Positions 6,823-14,620 of a stretch of DNA of 32,860 nt are shown here, piece by piece. A model generated the notes under the pieces. That model did not search any database. It saw only the letters and a list, made by a program, of their open reading frames with translations, and had not been told where the DNA came from. Origin of the DNA: Chloroflexota bacterium (lineage in GTDB: Bacteria; Chloroflexota; Anaerolineae; Promineifilales; Promineifilaceae); contig JAKQCM010000453.1 in NCBI GenBank assembly GCA_029559155.1, positions 1 to 32,860 of the forward strand, in the 5' to 3' direction. Position 1 is the stretch's first letter, and every line of letters begins with the position of its first letter. The position numbers were made by a program, and so were the translations under genes.

Positions 6823-8537
6823 TAACCACCCACGTCCCAATACCACTTGTGTACTTGCTCAACCCGTTTGTCTTCGTCGAAATCGGGCAACGGCCGTCCC
6901 CGACCATCCACAATGAGCCCGACTGCGCCGCCATGGACCGTTAGTTTTTTCCCTTTTCCCGGTCCAAAGCCCAGATCAATTCGTTTGTCAGGCTGCAAAG
7001 TTACTTGGGCTACCTGGCCGGAGTTTAAGATGGTGGTGTCGATACGGCCGTGTTCCACATCCAGATTAAACTGGCCCTGGGGAGATTCCACCACCCCTTT
7101 CACCAAAGATTGGCCGGCCTGCCTTTTGCCCGTAGGCGCAATCACCCAGCCCAGGTCAGACAGCACCCCGGCTTCCAAAGCTTGAACCACCGCCAACGGC
7201 TGCTCAGAGGCCAAAGCGCCCAACGCCGGCAAGACGCCATATTTGTCCAAAGCGACCGAGAAAATGCCCGTTGGCTGCAAGGCATCAAGCAGCAGCAAAA
7301 TAGATTGACCCGCCCTGGGCGTATGCGTCAAAGTTTGCCCACGCGCCAACAACATGTTAAACGACGGCAGCGGTTCGGGCACAACACAACGAATAATCTC
7401 CCGCGCAATCGCCTGTTCCAAATAAGACTCGGCTTCCGTCATTGGAATAGTTTGCGGATGCAGGGATTTGTAAAAAATAAAGTCGCGGATTTCTTCATCG
7501 GAAATGGCAAACGGCAGCCACCGCGCAATCGCCGCTGCATCCACTTCGTCCAGAAGATTGATAATGGGCTGCCCCATGCCCAGATCATTACGCATATATG
7601 TTTGCGTGCCATTCGCATCGGCCAGCAGCAGCGACACGCTGTTGCTGCCCAGGTCCACGCCCAACACGCGCCCCTTATTCAGCGCGGCAAAATAGCGGGC
7701 TATGGTGGCAAAGGCCTGCAGGGTGGGAATGATGGGCTGTTGGTGCCATTCATGCAAGGTGTGCACGCCCGGCAAAGCGCCGATTTTTAGATCGCTGTAC
7801 AACTCGTTCAGCACCCGAGTAGCATCTGTCAGGTTTTCGTTATCCAATGCCGGGCGTACGTTATCGGCCATGTGGATTTTGGCGCGATCTTTTAACAGAT
7901 CGCGTACACGTTCGCGCAGGTTTTTGTTGCCGGCAAAAACAGCCTGGATGGGTTTCTCGCCCGCCAATGGCCCAATGCCGATGCTGACAGTTTCTACCAG
8001 GTGCAGCAGCCGTTGTTCTGCGCCGCCGTCTGTGCCTCCCACAATGAGAATGATGTCCGGTTTTTGGGCTATGATGGCCGCCAGATGTTTTTCTTCATTT
8101 TGTTCCTGGCTCAGGCTCAGGCTGTTGGTTGTCTGGGCATAGGTGCTGCCCAACACGTGGCGGCCGCTGGCCAGGCTCACTTCGTCGAACAGGCCGACGA
8201 GTGATGTAGCCAGGGGTTGGGCGGCGCTGGCCACGGCCGCAAATTGATCGACGCCAGATCCGTTTGTTCGGCTTGGCGTAATGAGTTTGCGTTGGCTAGT
8301 CAGGAGGGTTCGCCCGGTGATGGCTTCGATGCGCTGGATGGCTAAATACACCCCTTCCATGATGTTGAGCCAGGGTTCGCCAACAGTGGTGGGGGCAGTC
8401 GCCTGGGCAATGAGGCGGTATGAGCCGACGGCCAGATCAAACAAAGCGACGGTGGTGTTTGTAGTGCCACATTCCGCGATGAGATAAGATTCCAGCGTTT
8501 TGGGTTCTTGGGTTTCTTTTTCCTCAGGTATGGTCAT
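6822..8537 (-). CDS. MutL family ASKHA-fold protein (glutamate mutase MutL-like)
   Basis: 571 aa. ATG at 8537 overlaps the previous stop in an ATGA junction; the longer open frame to 8696 runs into that gene and is rejected. Two actin/hexokinase-like phosphate-binding motifs are visible: IAECGTTNTTVALFDL near residue 18 and VLGVDLGSNSVSLLLAD near 290. Between them lies the family-typical ILIVGGTDGGAEQRLLHLVETV. In Clostridium, MutL accompanies coenzyme-B12-dependent glutamate mutase and is thought to be an ATP-driven maintenance factor. No mutase, B12-binding protein or glutamate-pathway gene is present here. The protein instead sits among membrane and zinc-ribbon proteins, so it may be an ATPase of a different complex. 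Family assignment is firm; the role is inference. Confidence 0.9.
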   Translation of the reverse strand: MTIPEEKETQEPKTLESYLIAECGTTNTTVALFDLAVGSYRLIAQATAPTTVGEPWLNIMEGVYLAIQRIEAITGRTLLTSQRKLITPSRTNGSGVDQFAAVASAAQPLATSLVGLFDEVSLASGRHVLGSTYAQTTNSLSLSQEQNEEKHLAAIIAQKPDIILIVGGTDGGAEQRLLHLVETVSIGIGPLAGEKPIQAVFAGNKNLRERVRDLLKDRAKIHMADNVRPALDNENLTDATRVLNELYSDLKIGALPGVHTLHEWHQQPIIPTLQAFATIARYFAALNKGRVLGVDLGSNSVSLLLADANGTQTYMRNDLGMGQPIINLLDEVDAAAIARWLPFAISDEEIRDFIFYKSLHPQTIPMTEAESYLEQAIAREIIRCVVPEPLPSFNMLLARGQTLTHTPRAGQSILLLLDALQPTGIFSVALDKYGVLPALGALASEQPLAVVQALEAGVLSDLGWVIAPTGKRQAGQSLVKGVVESPQGQFNLDVEHGRIDTTILNSGQVAQVTLQPDKRIDLGFGPGKGKKLTVHGGAVGLIVDGRGRPLPDFDEDKRVEQVHKWYWDVGG

Positions 8538-9181
8538 TGGAGCATCAGCATAAACTGCGCGAAATAGTAACCGACTCGTTCGGTTAGCAGCACCAGGCTG
8601 GTGCTGAGTAAGCCGGCAAACAGTGCGCCAAAGGTGATCATAAGAACGGCCTGACCGATTTGAACGAAACCACGCTGCCAAAACGGCCGTACCCATTCTC
8701 CTTGTTCATTTTTCTTGCCGGTAAAATGAAACGTCAGTAAGGTGCAAACGGTCAACACGGCCGTAACAATTCCTTGTATCGGCGATAAAGATGTGTTCCC
8801 GGCATCGCCAAAGACCAGAATTTGCGGTAACAGCGTGCCGGTGATCGCGCCCACCAGGGCAATGGCTGCGCCAACACCCACCAACAGAGCTGTGGCATTG
8901 TCGCCCAGCCAGGCAAAACGGGGCAGCCGCTGCAAAATCAATAACATAGCCAACAAAATGGGCGCCAACCATAACAGCGAGTTGATGCTCAGGGGGTTTG
9001 CCGCCAACTGGGCAAATATGGGCAAAATAGCTTGCCGCAGCACCAAAACAGCGGCATAGGCGGCGCTGACGCCAACCAAAATGTGCACAGCCAACCGGTA
9101 AGCGGGATTATCGCCGATGACATAGCTGTAAATCAAAAGCGTTAAGATAAAACCGATCACAAGACCCAATGTGTCATTCAT
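8534..9181 (-). CDS. Polytopic membrane protein of the MutL operon
   Basis: 215 aa from ATG at 9181, ten bases after the stop of the 1160-aa gene. Six to seven hydrophobic helices are visible (starting with LGLVIGFILTLLIYSYVIG). A cytoplasmic-looking loop, TGKKNEQGEWVRPFWQRG, precedes the last pair. No transport motif or enzymatic signature is recognised. Its stop is fused to the MutL-like start (ATGA), so membrane protein and ASKHA protein are made together. The most economical reading is that it is the membrane platform of the complex. The longer frame upstream of 9181 lies inside the previous gene and is not supported. Confidence 0.85.
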   Translation of the reverse strand: MNDTLGLVIGFILTLLIYSYVIGDNPAYRLAVHILVGVSAAYAAVLVLRQAILPIFAQLAANPLSINSLLWLAPILLAMLLILQRLPRFAWLGDNATALLVGVGAAIALVGAITGTLLPQILVFGDAGNTSLSPIQGIVTAVLTVCTLLTFHFTGKKNEQGEWVRPFWQRGFVQIGQAVLMITFGALFAGLLSTSLVLLTERVGYYFAQFMLMLQ

Positions 9182-9191
9182 GTTCGTTTTG

Positions 9192-12100
9192 TCATTGTCC
9201 TTGCGTAGACGACTTTTTACGGTTGGCGGCCAGCGCCAGCGCGCCAATGACCAGGAGCAGGGCAGCGACCAGTTGGATAAGGCTCTGCGCCCTTAATTGC
9301 GCCTCAGCCTGGGTCAAATCTGCCGATGATCCGTAGCGGTTGGCCAGGGCGATGGTGTCTGGCAAGCCGTCTAACATGCCGTGAAGCTGGCCGCTGGCGT
9401 AATAGGGGGCCGCCACAGGACCAAGCGATTGTGTGACGCCGGCGATGATTGGGATATTGGTGTTGGGGTCGATTTGTTCCAGCCAGTTGACCAGGCTGTC
9501 GCGTTCGCCGGTGAGTACGATAATTAAACCAAGGTCTTGAAGGGCCGCCTGCGTATTGGCGTTTAGGCTGCGGCCTTGCAGGGTGGCGCAGGTTGTTGGC
9601 TGGCTGCCCAGGCAGTTGCCAAGTTGCCGCAGCCCGATGGCTTCGCCAACCAACATGCCGATGTGGATGGGCGGGTTTTCCAGGGATTGGGTGAGGGTTT
9701 CGGCCACGGCCGTTCCTCCCGCTGATTGGCTGACGGTAATAATCTGGCTGCCGTTGTCTTGTAATTGGCCCAGTAACAGGCGCGCGGCCACATCCAGTTC
9801 GCCGGACATGGCGGGTGTGTATTCAAAAGCAATCAGCACCGGCTTGCCGGCGGCGGCGGTAACGGCCGTGTGTACTCCTTCCCCTGCCGCAGACAAAGAA
9901 GCGGGCGGCTCGCCGGCCAATAAATCTGGTCCCAGTAAGGCGAAGATCACCGCGGCAAACAGGACCACCGCCAGCAGCAGGCGCAGTCCGTTTTTGCTGG
10001 CCGTCGTGCCTGCGCCATACGCTCGCGCCGTGGATTGATGTTCTTCCTGAACCAGTTGGCGTAACAGGCGCGCTTGCTGCTGCTGCTCTTTGGTGATGGT
10101 GAATTGGTCGGCGGGGGTGATGGTGCGCGGCATGGCCACGATGGGTTCTACTTTTACCACGCCGGGCATGCCGGCCAACGGCCCTGTCGTTTCCAGTTTG
10201 AAATCGGGGGCGGCGGTGGGTTTGCCGGTTAATTCGGCGGGTTTTAAATCTTGAATCCACTGCGGGATTTCCGCTTTTTGCAGCAGATCTTCCGGCGGCG
10301 GTGCGGTCGGCAAATCGGCCAGAATAGATGCCAATTCGCTGGATGGTTCGCCGAGGTCGCTTTCTGTATCTATCCAAACCGGCAGTTCTGCCCCAACCAG
10401 GGTGGTGACCGGTTTTTCTGGCGCGGAAACGGCCGTATCGCTCAGCCACTCCGGCAAATCGGCGTCTCCCAGTTCATCCGCAGCGATGGCGTAGAGATTG
10501 TCCTCGGCTGTGGGCAGGGCAGACGGCAGCAGGCTGTCTAGTTGGCTGGTGTCTTCCGGGCGCAAGGACGCGATCCACTCTGGCAGTTCTCCGGTGGAGA
10601 TGAGCGGTTTTTCTTGTGTGGATTCGTCGTCCGCATCGAATGATGAGTCCAGCATCAAGGAAGCGTCTGGCGTGTCGGCAAATTCATCTAGCCAATCAAC
10701 AAACCCTTCTTTTTCGGTGTTCACATCACCCAGGATTTTGTCCAGATCGGCCCATTCTTCGTCTCCGGCGTCGCCAAGAGGGATGTCTTCGAGGGTGGAA
10801 ACGGCCGTTTCCCGTTCGTCGGGCATCTCTAGCCAGGTGTCGTCGCCCCAGGTGTCGTCGCCCATTGATTCTGCAACCAGGGGCTCTTCAACGGCCGTTG
10901 TCTCGGGCACGGCCGATGTGGTTTCAGCCACAAATTCATCGGCAACCGCCGCATTCGGATCAAAAGCTGCTAATTCGCTTAACCAATCCGGTTCCTCGTT
11001 AACATTGAGCGGTTGGGCATCGGATGGGAATTCGCTGAACGAGGCGGCAGCCGTGTCCTCCTCGGCCTCGTCATCAATCTCTTCACCCAGAAATGCTTCT
11101 TCCGGCAGCGCTGGTCCTAATAAATCGTCTAGCATCCCGGCCACGAGGGTTTCTTCGGCGACTGGTTTGGCGTCTGCGGGTTCTAATTCGTCCAGCCAGT
11201 CTGGCAGCGGACCGGTCATGCCAAAACTTAGCGAGGCTTCATCTTCTGTAGATGTTTCTGGCTCTGAAGACCCCAACCAGTCGGGGAAAGTTTCTGTGGC
11301 TGACTCGGGTTCATCGTCAGATGGTTCCGCTGCATCGCGGCTGTTCAATTCTCCCAACCAATCGGTGAGTGTTTTGCGGGTTTTTGTTTCTTCGATGGGG
11401 GTAACGGCCGTTTCCGCGAAGATAGTATCAAATTTATCATCTTCTTCTTCGGCCACGTCGGCTACTTCAGCCGTTTCTGCATCATCATCATCTTCAAAAC
11501 CGGCCAACCAGTCCGTGACCGATTTTTTTGCCAGAGAATCGGCGGCGACGCCGCTTTCTACCTGTTTGGGCGCAGCCGGCAGCGCCAGTTCACTGGTATC
11601 CGGCGGCTTGACAAGCCATTCCGGGTAATCTTCTTCGGCTTCTTCTTCATCAAATCTGGCGGCGGTTACGGGATGAGAAAGCCTGTCTGTGTCTGGCGCG
11701 CCTGTGGCCGCCAGCCAATCGGGTATACCTTCGGTTGAGCCTTCGCCGGATAAGATGGCGTCAACGGAGGGTTCATCGGCGGCGAAAGACGGCCGTGCCA
11801 GCATCTCGGTATTGGGCGGTTCCAGATCGCCCAACCAGTCGGGCAAATCGTTTTTCGTTTTGCCTTGCGGCGGTTGACTCTGTGGTTGTTCAACCGGATG
11901 AGCCAGCATGTCGGTGTTCAGCGGACCAAGTTCGCTCAACCAGTCAAGGTCCTCGGCGTCAGCGCTCGGCTGGCTGGCTGTTCCGCGTTTGCCGGGCTGA
12001 GGTTTCGATGGCGGCGTCGCTTTTGGCGGTGGTTTTTCCCCGGTTTCTTCGGCCGATTGGACAAATTCTTGCAGCCAATCTGGCAGTTTGCCGCCTTTGC

Positions 12101-12674
12101 CGGTCAGCGCAGGATCAGACAACATGCCGGTTAATTTTTTGCGCTCTTCCTCATCGATCTGCTTGATCATGTTCAGGAAGTGTTCGGTGGTAATATCTTC
12201 CGGGGCTTCGATAAGGAATTCCTGGCTGTCGGAGTCCACCAGCCAGGCCGGTAAGTCGTCGGTTTTGCCGCGCTGCTCTGGCGTCAGATCAGACAGGCGG
12301 GGCAGTTTGCCGGTATCGGTTTTGGGTTTCGCGTTGTCGTCGGCTGCGTCGCCTTGCCCAGACATCAGCCAGTCCATCACGTTTTCGGCGTTTAATTCGC
12401 CGGTATCGCCAGGTTTGCGGGTTGGCAGGGAAAACATTTTGGCGCTGGTGGGCAAATCCTCTTCGGGCGCAGGTTGTTCTGGCAGAGGGATTTCTTCTTG
12501 AACCAGGCGGGAGCCGCAGCTATCGCAGTAGAAATTGCTGGAAGGATTGGGAGTCTGGCAGCGGGGGCACATGATGCTGGTGCTTTTGGGTAGACGCGCG
12601 CCACAATTGCTGCAAAATTTGCCGCCTGGTGTGTTGGGAGTGTTGCACTCCTGGCAAATGGTTTTTCTAATCAT
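9192..12674 (-). CDS. Giant double-zinc-ribbon protein with Pro/Asp-Trp-Leu repeats and an extracytoplasmic domain
   Basis: 1160 aa. ATG at 12674 overlaps the preceding stop (ATGA). Two zinc ribbons open the protein (residues ~8-24 CQEC...CSNC and ~36-52 CPRC...CDSC). Residues ~95-810 form a long acidic, probably disordered region with about 17 short linear repeats of the form [L/I/F]P[D/E]WL followed by an acidic or polar helix, for example LPDWLGDLEPPNTEML and IPDWLAATGAPDTDRL. A transmembrane helix lies at ~893-915 and another at ~1128-1150. Between them is an alpha/beta domain reminiscent of periplasmic-binding proteins (KPVLIAFEYTP, PIHIGMLVGEA, LIIVLTGERDSLVNWL, IPIIAGVTQSLGP). The likely arrangement is a cytoplasmic scaffold with many docking motifs, tethered to a sensing domain outside. 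The family is not recognised. Confidence 0.88.
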   Translation of the reverse strand: MIRKTICQECNTPNTPGGKFCSNCGARLPKSTSIMCPRCQTPNPSSNFYCDSCGSRLVQEEIPLPEQPAPEEDLPTSAKMFSLPTRKPGDTGELNAENVMDWLMSGQGDAADDNAKPKTDTGKLPRLSDLTPEQRGKTDDLPAWLVDSDSQEFLIEAPEDITTEHFLNMIKQIDEEERKKLTGMLSDPALTGKGGKLPDWLQEFVQSAEETGEKPPPKATPPSKPQPGKRGTASQPSADAEDLDWLSELGPLNTDMLAHPVEQPQSQPPQGKTKNDLPDWLGDLEPPNTEMLARPSFAADEPSVDAILSGEGSTEGIPDWLAATGAPDTDRLSHPVTAARFDEEEAEEDYPEWLVKPPDTSELALPAAPKQVESGVAADSLAKKSVTDWLAGFEDDDDAETAEVADVAEEEDDKFDTIFAETAVTPIEETKTRKTLTDWLGELNSRDAAEPSDDEPESATETFPDWLGSSEPETSTEDEASLSFGMTGPLPDWLDELEPADAKPVAEETLVAGMLDDLLGPALPEEAFLGEEIDDEAEEDTAAASFSEFPSDAQPLNVNEEPDWLSELAAFDPNAAVADEFVAETTSAVPETTAVEEPLVAESMGDDTWGDDTWLEMPDERETAVSTLEDIPLGDAGDEEWADLDKILGDVNTEKEGFVDWLDEFADTPDASLMLDSSFDADDESTQEKPLISTGELPEWIASLRPEDTSQLDSLLPSALPTAEDNLYAIAADELGDADLPEWLSDTAVSAPEKPVTTLVGAELPVWIDTESDLGEPSSELASILADLPTAPPPEDLLQKAEIPQWIQDLKPAELTGKPTAAPDFKLETTGPLAGMPGVVKVEPIVAMPRTITPADQFTITKEQQQQARLLRQLVQEEHQSTARAYGAGTTASKNGLRLLLAVVLFAAVIFALLGPDLLAGEPPASLSAAGEGVHTAVTAAAGKPVLIAFEYTPAMSGELDVAARLLLGQLQDNGSQIITVSQSAGGTAVAETLTQSLENPPIHIGMLVGEAIGLRQLGNCLGSQPTTCATLQGRSLNANTQAALQDLGLIIVLTGERDSLVNWLEQIDPNTNIPIIAGVTQSLGPVAAPYYASGQLHGMLDGLPDTIALANRYGSSADLTQAEAQLRAQSLIQLVAALLLVIGALALAANRKKSSTQGQ
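10250..12390 (-). repeat. Tandem short linear motif array ([LIFY]-[PTD]-[DEQ]-W-[LI]) in the 1160-aa protein
   Basis: Protein-level repeat of about 17 units spaced roughly 30-60 residues apart. Examples are VMDWLMSG, LPAWLVDS, LPDWLQEF, DLDWLSEL, LPDWLGDL, IPDWLAAT, YPEWLVKP, VTDWLAGF, LTDWLGEL, FPDWLGSS, LPDWLDEL, EPDWLSEL, FVDWLDEF, LPEWIASL, LPEWLSDT, LPVWIDTE and IPQWIQDL. Several units are followed by a second motif, (P)xTxxL. The spacers are acidic and differ in length, so the units look like conserved binding peptides in a disordered chain rather than a folded solenoid. Confidence 0.85.
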
Positions 12675-13309
12675 TTGTTATACGGCCGTTCCAGGCCAAG
12701 TAACAGGCGGATGCTCAAAGTAATTGCGCCTAAAGCAACCCCAATCAAAATGCCTCTCATGCCGGAAGTGACGATGATGCTTTGAATAAGATCGCGCAGT
12801 TGTTGGAACAGGCTGCTGATGCTTTGGGGCAGGATAGGGCTGGCGATGAGCGCATTGCTGAGCAGAATGAGCACGGCCGTTGCCAGAAACAAAATCGACG
12901 AAATGGTGCGCTGCCGCTGTAACAAGCGAATCCCGGAAAGCAGTAAGAAAAAGGCCAACAAGGATGCCAAAGCGGCTTCCAACGGCGCCTGAATCCAATT
13001 AAACACAACGCCAACGCTGTTGTTGGTCATGCCGATCAGGTCTGTCATCCCCAGGCCAAAAACAACCAACATGCTAATAACCAGAGCGGCGCTGTAGATA
13101 TTTTGCCCGCCAACCGGCCGGTGTCCGGCCAGACGTTGCGTATGGACGCTCAGCAGGTTGATAGCGCCCAGGAGCAGCGCCACGGCGGCCAGAAAACTGG
13201 CCCACTCCAAAATCAGGCTGCTAATTTCAGGAATGGAAAACAGCAGGCTGATCAGAGTAAGACCGCCGAAGCTGATGGCAATGATGAGTGGCAAACCGCG
13301 TCTAAACAT
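12671..13309 (-). CDS. Polytopic membrane protein of the MutL operon
   Basis: 212 aa from ATG at 13309. It has about six hydrophobic helices, beginning with LPLIIAISFGGLTLISLLF and ending with GILIGVALGAITLSIRLLLG. An arginine-rich cytoplasmic loop (LLQRQR) lies near residue 135. No family signature is recognised. Its stop overlaps the start of the 1160-aa zinc-ribbon gene (ATGA), and it follows the DUF6754-like gene after 21 bases. A copy of the iterated palindrome sits in its last codons (12682-12689). Function unknown; probably a structural membrane subunit of the same assembly. Confidence 0.85.
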   Translation of the reverse strand: MFRRGLPLIIAISFGGLTLISLLFSIPEISSLILEWASFLAAVALLLGAINLLSVHTQRLAGHRPVGGQNIYSAALVISMLVVFGLGMTDLIGMTNNSVGVVFNWIQAPLEAALASLLAFFLLLSGIRLLQRQRTISSILFLATAVLILLSNALIASPILPQSISSLFQQLRDLIQSIIVTSGMRGILIGVALGAITLSIRLLLGLERPYNK

Positions 13310-13330
13310 AACGACCGCTTACAGGCCGGC

Positions 13331-14077
13331 TTAACCGCCAGCAAAACGATAAATAGCCAGACCCAAAATGGTCAGGCTGATGAGAATGCGCAATATATCT
13401 TGAAGTTGCAGGCTGGCTAACTGGGCCGGTTTCCCTTGCATATACGCGGGCGCTGCCAGCATCTCTTCGCCAATCATCAGATTGTCGGTGACAGGTACGG
13501 CTGCGGCCAATGCCAGGGGATCGTCTGAGCCGATAATTTGTTGCACTTGATTGCGGGCGGCGACTTCGGCGACAATGGCCAGTTCCTGGCCAAAATGCCC
13601 CACCATGATGCTGCCCAAGATTTTCTCTTGTTGGATAACGCTGGCTACGCCGCCGGCGTAGGCGAAGGCGTCGTTGCGGCTGGCAATGAAGCGGGCGGTT
13701 CCGGGAGGGATGCCGGTGGAGCTGTTGGCATATTCGGCGGCGTGGCGCAGATTGTTTTCGGCCAGGGGCAGCAGGGTTCCATCGCCGACGGTGGTGATGG
13801 GTGGGGTGTCATTGGCGCAGCCTTCTTCGGCAAGTCTGTCTAGTACGGCCAGTGCGGCGACGCTGGTGGTGCTGGCGGCTCCGGTCAGGCTGGCGCGTCC
13901 CAGGCTGATGTGTAATTGGCTGGCGCTTTCGATGGCTCGCCCAACCTGTCCTTTGAGCGCGGTGTAGCCGGCTAACGGCCGTAATGCCGGGCCTTCTCGC
14001 TGGGCCAATCGCCGACTTCCTAACAAAATCGACACAGCTACCAGAACAATGATCACCAAAGGCGCCAGGTTTGTCAT
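13331..14077 (-). CDS. DUF6754-like membrane protein
   Basis: 248 aa from ATG at 14077 (ATGA overlap with the gene before it). An N-terminal helix (LAPLVIIVLVAVSILLG) and a C-terminal helix (ILRILISLTILGLAIYRF) flank a soluble domain. The domain has distinctive conserved-looking motifs: HISLGRASLTGAASTTSVAAL near residue 56, PPITTVGDGTLLPLAEN near 92, and LMIGEEMLAAPAY near 203. These match my memory of the uncharacterised family DUF6754, which an HMM search would settle. The Ser/Gly-rich first motif and TVGDGT could be ligand-binding, but no enzymatic role is established. Placement in the operon ties it to the zinc-ribbon and MutL-like proteins. Confidence 0.82.
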   Translation of the reverse strand: MTNLAPLVIIVLVAVSILLGSRRLAQREGPALRPLAGYTALKGQVGRAIESASQLHISLGRASLTGAASTTSVAALAVLDRLAEEGCANDTPPITTVGDGTLLPLAENNLRHAAEYANSSTGIPPGTARFIASRNDAFAYAGGVASVIQQEKILGSIMVGHFGQELAIVAEVAARNQVQQIIGSDDPLALAAAVPVTDNLMIGEEMLAAPAYMQGKPAQLASLQLQDILRILISLTILGLAIYRFAGG

Positions 14078-14352
14078 GGGGTTTCATGCTCCAGGCGGCG
14101 TACCAGGGCGGCAACGGCCGTTGGGTCTTCCAATAAATGGGCTGTTTGGCGGATCGTCTCGCCCTTTACCAACAAGGACAGCGCCGGTTCGGCCATCCAC
14201 AAAAGTTGGCCGCCTAACAAGGCCAACGGCTGGCCTGCTTCCAGAGCAATGAGCGCGGGCAGCCGCAGGCCGCGCCGGCAAAAAGCAGCAGCCAACTGGT
14301 CGATAAAGGCGTCTCCTTCCGTTGTGGTCTGATCAGGCAATCCCTGATTCAT
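14074..14352 (-). CDS. Small soluble protein, first gene of the MutL operon
   Basis: 92 aa from ATG at 14352, with GAGAAAAG about eight bases upstream; an alternative ATG at 14373 would add seven residues (MQREKCA). It has no membrane segment. The sequence alternates helices and short strands (FCRRGLRLPALIALEAGQPLALLGGQLLWMAEPALSLL in pieces). It ends in a charged helix (AVAALVRRLEHETP). No family is recognised. It is the promoter-proximal gene, and its stop overlaps the start of the DUF6754-like gene (ATGA). An ACGGCCGT copy near its end encodes TAV. Confidence 0.75.
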   Translation of the reverse strand: MNQGLPDQTTTEGDAFIDQLAAAFCRRGLRLPALIALEAGQPLALLGGQLLWMAEPALSLLVKGETIRQTAHLLEDPTAVAALVRRLEHETP

Positions 14353-14415
14353 GGCACACTTTTCTCGCTGCATAAAAGGGTTGTCGCTGGTGACAGATTG
14401 TAGGGAAATTCAGCA

Positions 14416-14444
14416 TTGACCCCGTAGTTAACGTAACATAATAT
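14416..14444 (+). promoter_or_regulatory. Sigma70-type promoter for the lipid-kinase operon
   Basis: TTGACC (14416-14421), a 17-base spacer and TATA-like TAATAT (14439-14444), both close to consensus. The predicted start near 14451 gives a leader of about 170 bases before ATG 14621. The promoter overlaps, face to face, the leftward promoter at 14454-14482. Confidence 0.65.
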
Positions 14445-14447
14445 GTT
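14435..14447. promoter_or_regulatory. Palindrome over the rightward -10 box, possible operator
   Basis: AACATA-A-TATGTT is a perfect 6-1-6 inverted repeat that contains the rightward -10 hexamer and reaches the predicted start of the leftward transcript. A dimeric repressor bound here could block both promoters. The palindrome is seen; its role as an operator is inference. Confidence 0.35.
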
Positions 14448-14453
14448 GGCGCG

Positions 14454-14482
14454 AGTATAACACGTTTATATAAGGGTGTAAA
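14454..14482 (-). promoter_or_regulatory. Sigma70-type promoter of the MutL operon
   Basis: On the minus strand TTTACA (14482-14477), a 17-base spacer and TATACT (14459-14454). The predicted start near 14447 gives a leader of about 95 bases before ATG 14352. No other comparable promoter was seen upstream of the operon, so this should drive all seven or eight genes. Confidence 0.65.
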
Positions 14483-14533
14483 GCAATGATACCGGCATCT
14501 ATAAGAGGTCGGCGATCTGTGCCAGAGGAGGAA

Positions 14534-14556
14534 ACAGGGTACAATTCTGACCCTGT
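14534..14556 (+). repeat. Perfect 7-bp inverted repeat in the leader of the lipid-kinase gene
   Basis: ACAGGGT (14534-14540) and ACCCTGT (14550-14556) pair around a 9-base loop (ACAATTCTG). It lies inside the predicted 170-base leader, upstream of the RBS, and also just upstream of the leftward -35 box. It could be an RNA hairpin or a DNA operator; no T-run follows. Confidence 0.4.
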
Positions 14557-14620
14557 GAGTGGTAATGACAAGGCAGCAGGTTCCCAATAGGTGATTGGTA
14601 CTATAACGGAGAAAAGCCGC

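Noticed and set aside
8538..8696. Longer N-terminus of the MutL-like protein
   Set aside because: It would overlap the previous gene by about 160 bases and has no RBS; the ATGA junction at 8537 fits the rest of the operon.
10498..11628. 376-aa Ser-rich open frame on the plus strand
   Set aside because: It is antisense to the acidic WL-repeat region. Its Ser-rich, low-complexity sequence follows from the GAA/GAT-rich opposite strand; no RBS and no domain.
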